Origin: Burhinus oedicnemus
Taxonomy: Eukaryota; Chordata; Aves; Charadriiformes; Burhinidae
NCBI GenBank assembly: GCA_008921705.1
Contig: VFFE01007088.1
Coordinates: forward strand, 948,809 to 1,012,808
Direction: 5' to 3'
Length of the DNA: 64,000 nucleotides
A model generated the notes under the pieces. It ran no database searches. It was not told the DNA's origin and saw only the letters and a program-made list of their open reading frames with translations. A program made the translations under genes and the position numbers. Shown one piece after another: positions 41,701 to 49,900 of the stretch. The first letter of the stretch is position 1; each line of letters starts with the position of its first letter.

Positions 41701-44340
41701 TGTAATCACTGCAGTGCAACCTACTACAGAGGGTAAGTCCCAGTGACTCCAGCTTGGCTGTAGTAAGGAAAAACTCCCAGTTCTGCAAAGCTCCTTCCCC
41801 ACATTTTGTGGGTTGTTTTGGTAGACGACAGCAGCCAGTCCAGGTTCTGAGCTACGCCATATGTGCAGCAAGAGGCACTCCTCTTCCTCTCAGCCAGATG
41901 CTGCATCTGTGCCAGCAACTCCTGTTTCTGTGCCACAGAGTCTGCAACACAAGTAGGCTCCACACGACACTTTACAGACAACCCTTCTCCTCCAGTGGCA
42001 GTGCACTCAAGTTGGAATTATGCATAGATTCTGCAAGTTCAGACTTGCAGAAACAAATCCAGAACTACCACTATGTCAATTGTAACCCAGCTTATTTGAA
42101 TTAAAGCACCACTGGTGTTCAGGGCAAGCTGAAGAGAGAAAGGGGGAAGATACAAAGTGGAGGGAATTTGGACAATGCACTAAGGTCACCAATGCGTGCA
42201 AGGTGATACTGAAGCTGATAGCTATTAAATTCCATTTGCTGATGTTTTGTTTTTAATTTTTTTTGTGAAGTCAAGGGGACAAATTGAACAAAATTCTTCA
42301 GGTAAATTTGTTACTGAATAATCATACTAACATTTGGGCTGCTACATTCTCAGATACGAATAATGGTGTCTTCCACATTAGTTTATGGAATTTAAGAAGT
42401 AGGTGAGATGTATAAAATAGAAGGCATTTCACAATCTTTTTTGTCCTCTGTACTACAGTTCATTGCCTTCATCAATTGTACTAGTGCAGCTGGTCTATGA
42501 GGCTGACAAAGTGTGGCACAGATGTGAAGGAAAGCTACGAGCAGCCAAGCGCAGAAACTTCTTAGGTTCCCACCTACCAAAATCAGTGTGAGCTAAGGAA
42601 TAGCATATATCCTGCTGGTCTTAATATAATACAGGATTAAGTCTCAAAAAAACAATCAGTTTTAAGAAAACAGTGATCATTTGCTGCTATTCTCGTACCG
42701 ATCAAATGCTAGGGTTTTTTCTGTTGTTATGGTAATAAGTATTTTATAGTATGTTTTAAAATAAACAAAAAAGGTGATACTTTAGTCTGTTAATATGTAC
42801 CCATCATGTTTTGCAGGTTTTCCGTTCTCTTCTCCCGTTCCCCTCTCCCTCCCCCTGAAAAAAAGATAAATTTTCACTTGTGGGGTCTCTGCCCTAAACA
42901 GTGTTGGAATGCTTATGCTGGAAACACTGCATCAGCATATTCTGTCATTCAATGCAAAACAAAAATCTTTGCTTTCACTTCAGTTTTTAAGATTTGCAAG
43001 TATTTTTATTACTCTTTTTACTCTGAGAATGTTTATTTCTATAATATTAACTGGTTTTAATAGTGGTTAAATCTTGTTGGCTTTGCTGTTGCCTCTGTGC
43101 TGACTGACCCTTTCTTTCAAACTGGATTTCATTGATTTCAACAGAGTTCTGCACAGTTCTGTTCTTGCAGATTCACATGTGAAGTCCAAGCTCTTGCAGT
43201 AATACGAATAGTTAAATGCAGAGAAGTGTCATTATAAAAAAATTCTGGTATGACAAGTACCTGTCACAGTTATGTTCACCTTTATGCAACATGTATGTGC
43301 TCACAACTTATTTCAGGTAGTTTATTCAAGATTTTCCATAACACGATCTGATAAGTAAACTGGCCTTAATACTTACGGGTGTGAGATGGGGAAACCTACC
43401 TTGAACTAACTTCACCCCACATAAGATGGGACATAAGAACTCCTGTATAACAGCACCCTTTAGGCCTCAAATAACCCTTGGGACATGGTGGCACACTGTG
43501 TTGAAAGCATTAGGAATGCGGCTGGCTCTGGGAAACTGGAAGTTCTGCAATATCTTTTGTTTGGACTTGCCATCTATATGGTTCAAGAGTTATTCCATGT
43601 ATCACTTTCTTCCAGTCATCTGAACTATGAGTCATACAAACCGAAAGCGGAAGGCGTATGTGTGAACAAAGCAGATGTGGATGTTTGTGGAGTTTGTTGT
43701 CAAGTTTATTTAGCTCTTGTTTTCTGTTCTGCCCCATCTAGGGCAAGTAAGTTCAAATCTTTGGCAAGTCCAGGTAGCTGCTGCCTCAGTGACAATCTGG
43801 AACTGAGACCTGACTGTTAAAGGATAAAACCTCACACTGGTAAGTCTCTAGAAGGCTCCCATGACTCAAACTTCCACCTACAGCTAAAAGCCTGGCCATC
43901 TTTGTTTTGTTTAACTGAGCAAGAGCAAGAGCTGTGTGCTTAGCATGCTAAATACATTAAAATGTCTCTCAGGAATCCTGGTTGTCCATGTGTTGCCTGC
44001 AGGACGCCCTGCCACGGACAAGCCAGTTAATAGCTAAAAGCACATGGTGAGATAGAAATAGTTTCCAAACCCAGAAAGCAAACCTGAAACTGGATCCGTA
44101 CAGGCTCTTGGAGCTCAAATGGCAAGTCTCCTCCTTCGGATCTGATTGCAAGCTCAGGACTACAGTCTATAATCAGCTAATTTTTTACCTCAACCAAATA
44201 TGAAATGTGGTCTGACTGAAGGGAAACCTAGGCTTAAATAAATTTATGAAATAATAATTAAAAAACCCCAAACTTGCGAGAATACATATATATTAAACTA
44301 CCCTTGTACGAACGTGAGAGAATCAACTGTAACTCACACT
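38746..44340. other. Intergenic upstream flank of EIF4G2, no gene recognised
   Basis: No coding exon or RNA gene is supported. Composition rises slightly in GC around 41560-42100 and 43400-44160, but frames there have no recognisable domain. A T-run lies near 40217-40234. Confidence 0.5.
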
Positions 44341-44595
44341 CTAGGCCTCTAGAACTGGGGCTCTGTGATGGCTGAAGCACGGGAGCAAACCCCGGAGGAA
44401 AGTGGCAGCCAAGCTGCCGCCATTAACCGGGTACGCCACTTGCGCAAATTTCCCTTCCCTCCTCAGCCCTACCGCCAACCATATGGCGTAACGACTTTCG
44501 CGAATACAGATGCTGCACTGCGGCGATGGCACAGTTCAACCAAACTTCCTCCCTCCTCCGCCCACTTCGCCGTTAAGACCACCCCCTTTCTCGGT

Positions 44596-44710
44596 TGTGA
44601 TTGGCAAGACGGGCGGAACCCTTCGCGGCGATTGGCGGCTGCTGGAGGGAGGTGGGGTAGGTTGCGTGAAGGGTAATAAAGTTAGTGGGGCTGGCTCTGT
44701 GCGCTTTAGA
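44596..44710 (+). promoter_or_regulatory. EIF4G2: Core promoter of EIF4G2 with two inverted CCAAT boxes
   Basis: Two ATTGG motifs (CCAAT on the opposite strand) stand at 44600-44604 and 44631-44635, each in the TGATTGGC or CGATTGGCGG context favoured by NF-Y. Their spacing is 31 bp, about three helical turns. A GC box-like GGGCGG lies between them at 44611-44616. No TATA box at a fixed distance is convincing. I place the transcription start near 44700 (plus or minus 50) from the usual 60-100 bp spacing after CCAAT boxes; this is inference. Confidence 0.6.
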
Positions 44711-44932
44711 CGCGGCAGCGAGCCGGCTCTCTATGGAGGTGGCGGAGGGAAGTGTTGGGCCGTTGCTGTTCCTGCTGTGGTGACTCGGAGACTCGCCCTG
44801 TCCCGCGCGCCCCCCCCTTCCCCTCCCCAGCCCCGGTCCCCGGCTCCCTTCCCCTCCCCCCCCTTCTCTTGCCTTTTCCCCTGCCCTTGGTAGCCGCCGG
44901 GACCCGGGGAAGCTGACAAGGCCTTAGGGAAG
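44700..44932 (+). other. EIF4G2: EIF4G2 exon 1 (non-coding, 5' UTR)
   Basis: The exon ends at a consensus donor, GGGAAG|gtgaga, at 44932/44933. The 5' end is approximate. It contains one ATG (44733-44735) opening a 16-codon upstream frame that stops at TGA 44781-44783, and no other ATG. A pyrimidine-rich stretch runs from about 44812 to 44889. It joins exon 2 at 46841, leaving a 1,908-bp first intron. From the literature, the DAP5 5' UTR has IRES activity; the pyrimidine tract is a plausible contributor, which is inference. Confidence 0.7.
44733..44783 (+). other. Upstream open reading frame in EIF4G2 exon 1
   Basis: ATG at 44733 is followed by 15 further codons and a TGA at 44781-44783. It has T at -3 and G at +4, a mediocre context. 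The uORF ends about 170 spliced nucleotides before the GTG start of EIF4G2, room enough for re-initiation. It lies in the transcript only if transcription starts upstream of 44733, as I expect. Confidence 0.5.
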
Positions 44933-45004
44933 GTGAGAAATGCGGGAGTGGCGGGAGAGTGGTCTGGGGCCGGGAGGGAACTGGTACTGTTGCAGCTGCC
45001 GCCT

Positions 45005-45095
45005 AAAATGGCGGCTGCCCGAAATGGCCGCCATTTTCTCGTCGGCTTCTTCTCGCTTTCTTCCGCACAAAATGGCGGCTCGGGTCGATGGCGGC
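45005..45095. promoter_or_regulatory. EIF4G2: Cluster of YY1-like motifs in intron 1
   Basis: AAAATGGCGGC occurs at 45005-45015 and again at 45069-45079, and ATGGCGGC at 45088-45095. Between them, 45021-45038 is an inverted pair (GAAATGGCCGCCATTTTC). All match the YY1 core AAnATGGCGGC or its complement. They start about 70 bp after the exon 1 donor, inside the CpG island, and probably act as a downstream promoter element. Confidence 0.6.
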
Positions 45096-46840
45096 TCCTC
45101 CTGTCCGCTTTCGGATTACCGCGGATGCTAAGCGAAGGGGTAGAGGAAATTGGCATCCCCCGCTAGGCGGGGAAAGGAAGCTGAGCAGAAGTGTTTGAGG
45201 GTAGAGCCGCACATCTGCAGCGAGGGAGATGGGGTCGGGTAGTGCCGGTTCGTAGCTCTGCTTTTCGGGGGATCAGATCGGCTGCAGGATCCTCGTCTCT
45301 AGCCGTGGTCTCTGGGGGCCTCGGCTGATCTAGTTATAAAAAACGTAGAATGTTGGGATAACACGGCTTCCCGAGAGGTTTGTCCTTGGGAGGGAGTCGC
45401 CTCGGTACACTTAGCGGGCTGCGGTCTTGGCACTTGTAGGATCCGCACTGCTGGGGGAGCGGTGAGGGGGAAGTTGTTTGTTCTTAAGAGTCTGTGGCGA
45501 GAGTGTTTGGGGTTTTAGGGTTTTTTTTTCGTTCACTCAGTCCCGTCTCTTCCTCGCGGAAAGGAGAGGGGACTATCGAGAAGCTGTGTTTGTCGGCAGC
45601 AGCCTCGCCCGTGGTTCTTGTGCAGGCTTGGGTGGCGAGAAGCACCGCGTGAGTGGGGGGGTGGTGTGGGGGGGTACCGACTGCTTACCCCCACCCCCTC
45701 CGGGCGGACTGGGGGGCCTGCCGCGAGCGGAGGGCGCCGTTTTCCGCCGGCGGCGAAGGAGCGGAGGCCGCTCACTTCCCTCGCAGAGAACAAAGAGCCG
45801 GCCGGACTCCTGGCGGCGCCTGAGCTTGGAAACGGGCGGCGCCCGGTGGGGGAAGGGGAGGCGGCTCGGTGCGCCCGGAGCCGCCAGCTCCATGCGGCAG
45901 GGTAGCGCCTGCCTCCTGCGGGGGGCGCCCCTCCCGATCCCGCAGCCCTTTTGTTCGGCGGCAGCCATGTTGGGAGCCGTTCCTCGTGCCCGCGGTGGGT
46001 CCGCGGCCGGTGGCGGGGTGCGGAGATAATGGCCGCCGCCTTTACGGCGAGGGGTGCGTTCCGCTGGGCTTTCTCAGGCGGGCTTTCTGAGGAGGTGACT
46101 GTGTGCTCGGTACCATAATGTCTCGGAGATCTGTGATGGAGCCTGAAAATGCCTATGTGGGTTTTCTACGTGCTCCCCAGGCGTTTTCTGCTCCGATGAT
46201 TAGCTTTCTGCTACGTGAGCAGTGCAATGAGACTTTTTTCCTGCTGCTGTCTTGCAAGCTAAAATTTGAGGTGGGGAGAGGCGATTTTTTTTTTCGTTAT
46301 TAAATAGCTTAATTGGCCGTTTGGACTCGGACATAGAATATATCCCTTTTACTATGTTAAGTGTGCGGTTTGTGATTTAGTACTTATCAGTTTGAAACTT
46401 GACTACTTTGTCCTGCCATAATTAATCATAGTTTGTAAAGCATATCATAAAGGAGTCACTTCATTATGCTGTACTAGCACAAAAAAATCCATCTTATTTT
46501 TTTTCTGCAAGTGCTTTTGGGGGGTTGACAGGGTAAATTTGAGGCTCTTTCCCAATCTGTGATTCCCTTATTTGTCCGCCCTCACCCCCATTGGAAAAGA
46601 TGGCTATAATGATGAAATGGCCATTCTGTGAGTATCCCGAGTATTGCATAAATAAGAGAGTTTTTTTACCTCATACGAAGCTTAGTGTTTGATGGTTTCC
46701 CTTCTCTAACAAACATTTGTACTCTTATTGTAAGTTAGGTACTATGGCTGCTAGTAAAACAACTATAATATGAATGCTTGATTTGTCTTTCTAGGTTTTG
46801 TTTTTCCCCACCCCGTCAATTTAATTTTATTCTTTTGAAG

Positions 46841-46905
46841 ATTCTTCGTTGTCAAGCCGCCAAAGTGGAGAGTGCGATTGCAGAAGGGGGTGCTTCTCGT
46901 TTCAG
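46841..46905 (+). other. EIF4G2: EIF4G2 exon 2 with the non-AUG start
   Basis: The acceptor is tcttttgaag|ATTCTTCG at 46840/46841 after a pyrimidine-rich stretch; the donor is TTTCAG|gtacta at 46905. The exon has 24 nt of 5' UTR followed by GTG at 46865-46867 in the context GCCGCCAAAGTGG, that is A at -3 and G at +4. An alternative acceptor, ttctag|gttttg at 46794, exists but would add a less conserved T-rich leader; I prefer 46841 because the sequence from there matches the conserved mRNA leader as I remember it. Translation from GTG gives [15 protein letters not shown]. Confidence 0.9.
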
Positions 46906-49900
46906 GTACTAGTGCTTTTTGTTTGTTTGATGAACACTTGGCAGTAGAAACTATCCTTTGAGGAGATCTTAAATTTATCTTATGTTTATGCCAAAGCTGA
47001 CATGTGATTGAAAGCATTGGGATTTTGAACTTACACAAGATTACATGGTTGTTTTTAACAGTGCTTCTTCAGGCGGAGGAGGTGGTAGGGGTGCACCTCA
47101 GCACTATCCCAAGACTGCCAGCAACAGGTATGTCATCTTGCTTGTTGATTTGGCATGATTTTAAAGGCAAAGAATGCTTGATGATGAATACTGAGTTGAA
47201 AATAGAGTATCTTTAAAGTTGTACAAGAATACTTAGTGAGTTCATGACATGTTAATGTCCTCCAGTCTGTGGCAGGATAGCATATAATGTGTTGAAAGTG
47301 TGTGTCATGAGTGATATGAGGTGCACAGACTTCTTCATGCATTTCACTTAAAAGGTTTAGAGGGTTTTCTTGGGTGTCTTTTTTTCGTTATTGTTGAGTG
47401 AATGCTTTAGTGTGCAACAGATGTTGCAATGTTGGTAGGGGTAAGTGCATGCTCTTAACAAAGCTAGTAACAGAATTAGCCTAAGTAAGGCAATACTGAA
47501 AGGTTAAAAGGCCAGTTCTTGAAATTGTTTGTTTCTGTTTAACAATCATGGTCTTAAAAATTTACAGCGAGTTCCTGGGGAAAACCCCAGGGCAAAACGC
47601 TCAGAAATGGATTCCTTCACGAAGCACTAGACGAGATGACGACTCCGCAAACGACAAAGAACGACATGATGCAATCTTCAGGAAAGTAAGAGGGTAAGTT
47701 CTTTGTAAGATTACTTTTTTCTTTCCTTACTGTTTTCTTCAGCAATATATATCTTTTATAAATGGGCTGGAGGAAAGGAGGACGTGGGTCTTGAGTTCGG
47801 GGGGAGGATTGGGGCCGGGACACGACAGTGGTGGCAGGTGTGGATGTGTGGTGCCCTTTGCAGGGAAGGAGGCAGAAATGGATATGCCAGCAGCAGCAAA
47901 CACTTGAAGTAATTCTTGTGAGAAAATTAGTCTTCTCAGTAATACTTGACGCTCTAAAGACCTCCCAAAAAACCAGTTGAATGGAAAATGGTATTTTTCA
48001 ATTTTTATTTAATAGACTTAAGAAGTAAAGGTAAACTTGTGTCTAAAATTACTTGTAGCATGCTTACAATATCTGTAATCTGGATTTTTATTGTTATTTG
48101 TTCCTCTTTAGCATACTAAATAAGCTTACTCCTGAAAAGTTTGACAAGCTATGCCTTGAGCTCCTCAATGTGGGTGTAGAATCTAAGCTCATCCTAAAAG
48201 GGGTCATACTGCTGGTAAGCTGGCTGCATTTCTTTTAACTACAGTTTTCTTGCATCTTAAAAAATGAAGAGGGTGGCTGGTTTTGATGGGGTACAGAAGT
48301 AACATGACTAATGGTGGTGTTTGATAATCCAAACATACAGAAACGTCACTCCTGCTTTTTGTGTAAAAAGGGTACACTGGGGAGGAAGTAGACTTAGTGC
48401 TCTAACTTTCTGTTTTAGAAGTCTCAAGAATTACTAGATAATGGTCAGGGTTTTTTGTTTTTTTAATAATCAAAGATGCTAGTTGGCAGTCTTCCCTGGC
48501 CTCCTGCTTCCTATTTTCCAGATGAACAAGCCTATGGTCTTGGAAAATATACCATGGGTGGCCTCTTGGTACACTGATTTAACTATGTCACTTTGTTTAA
48601 TCTGAGATTGGTGATACTTCAGTGTTCTGATGATAAACTTCAAATTTGTCCCATTTGTTGGCTGAGGACTATAGAAGCTCTTTGGTAGTGTAGAGTGGCC
48701 GGAAAGCTGTCTGGCAGAAAAGGGCCTGGGGGTGTTGGTCGACAGCTGGCTGAATATAAGCCAGCAGTGTGCCCAGGTGGTTAAGAACGCCAAAAGCATC
48801 CTGGTCTGTATTGGGAATAGTGTGGTGAGCAGGACTAGGGAAGGCTGTACTTGGCACTGGTGAGACTGCATTGGTGAGACTGCATCTCAAATACAGTGTT
48901 CAGTTTTGGGCCTTTCACTCCAGGAAAGATGTTGGGAGTCTAGAGTGTGTCCAGAGAAGGGCAACAAAGGTGGTGAGGGGTCAAGAGCACAAGTCTTATG
49001 AGGAGCAGCTGAGGGAACTGGGGTTGTTTAGCCTGGAGAAGAGGAGGCTGAGGGGAGACCTTATCGCTCTCTACAACTACCTGAAAGGTGGTTGTAGAGA
49101 GGTCTGTAGTGAGGTCAGTCTCTTCTCCCAAGTAACAAGTGATAGGACAAGAGGGAACAGCCTCAAGTTGCACCAGGGGAGGTTTATCTTGGGTATTAGG
49201 AAAATATCTTCATGGAAAGGGTTATCAGGCATTGGAACAGGCTGCCCAGGGAAGTGGTGGAATTGCCATCCCTGGAGATACTAAAAGACGGGTAGACATG
49301 GTGCTTAGGGACATGGTTTAGTTGTGGTTTTGGCAGTGTTAGGTTAATGGTTGGACTGAATGATCTTAAAGGTCCTTTCCAGTGTAAATGATTCTGTGGT
49401 TCTATAGAGTAGCTTTTTTCCCTTGCTTCAGCATTAAGTCACTGTTAAAATCCATTACTTCTGTATGTTTGAAATAGTAAAAAATATTTTAAAGTTCCTA
49501 GACCACATAGAGTGTTAACATTCCATTGTGTGTCTTGCAACTCACTTTCCCAATGATGAGTGCATCCTACTACATGCTGCCTTACTCTAAATTTGTTTAG
49601 ATCGTAGACAAAGCCCTTGAAGAGCCCAAGTATAGCTCACTGTATGCTCAACTATGTCTGCGACTGGCAGAAGATGCACCCAACTTTGATGGCCCATCAG
49701 CAGAGAGTCATCCAGGACAGAAGCAAAGCACAGTGAGTACATCTCTCTCTCAGTCTGGAATGATAAATATTGCTAGTATGTATAGTTGCACTGATTAGCT
49801 TAATTGTTTTCTTTGTTCTTTTTTCTTAGACATTCAGACGCCTCCTAATATCTAAACTTCAAGATGAATTTGAAAACCGAACCAGAAATGTTGATAGTAA

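Larger units (their letters stand above)
44350..46100. promoter_or_regulatory. EIF4G2: CpG island spanning the EIF4G2 promoter, exon 1 and early intron 1
   Basis: Composition changes sharply from AT-rich to very GC-rich and CpG-dense near 44350 and falls back near 46100. The island covers the presumed promoter, the non-coding first exon and about 1.1 kb of intron 1. Random open frames inside it (for example 45478-46029) reflect the GC-rich composition and are not genes. A CpG island at the 5' end fits a ubiquitously expressed gene. Confidence 0.88.

Noticed and set aside
44365..44676. 103-codon frame at the promoter (MMAEAREQTPEE start)
   Set aside because: It spans the CCAAT boxes and GC-rich promoter and has no recognisable similarity. 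Best explained by composition.
45478..46029. 183-codon open frame on the + strand in the CpG island
   Set aside because: It lies in intron 1 of EIF4G2 in very GC-rich DNA where stops are rare; the Arg/Gly/Pro/Ala-rich translation has no recognisable domain, and overlapping frames on the other strand are also open.
46118..46303. ATG-rich frame (MSRRSVMEPENAYVG) in intron 1 as a possible alternative first exon
   Set aside because: It has no link in frame to exon 2, no donor at a fitting position that I can defend, and no recognised conservation.
46795..46840. Alternative acceptor for exon 2 at ttctag|gttttg
   Set aside because: The tract from 46795 to 46840 looks like the polypyrimidine part of the downstream acceptor; the conserved leader starts at 46841.
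47179..47195. TGATGATGA followed by CTGA in intron 3
   Set aside because: Only a few bases separate the boxes, so no snoRNA can be formed.
48627..48665. Possible box C/D snoRNA (CTGATGATAAA ... CTGAGG) in intron 5
   Set aside because: The two boxes are too close for a guide region and no closing stem flanks them; it lies beside the CR1 copy.
48871..49284. 137-codon frame in EIF4G2 intron 5
   Set aside because: It is the CR1 ORF2 C-terminus of the intronic repeat, not a host exon.
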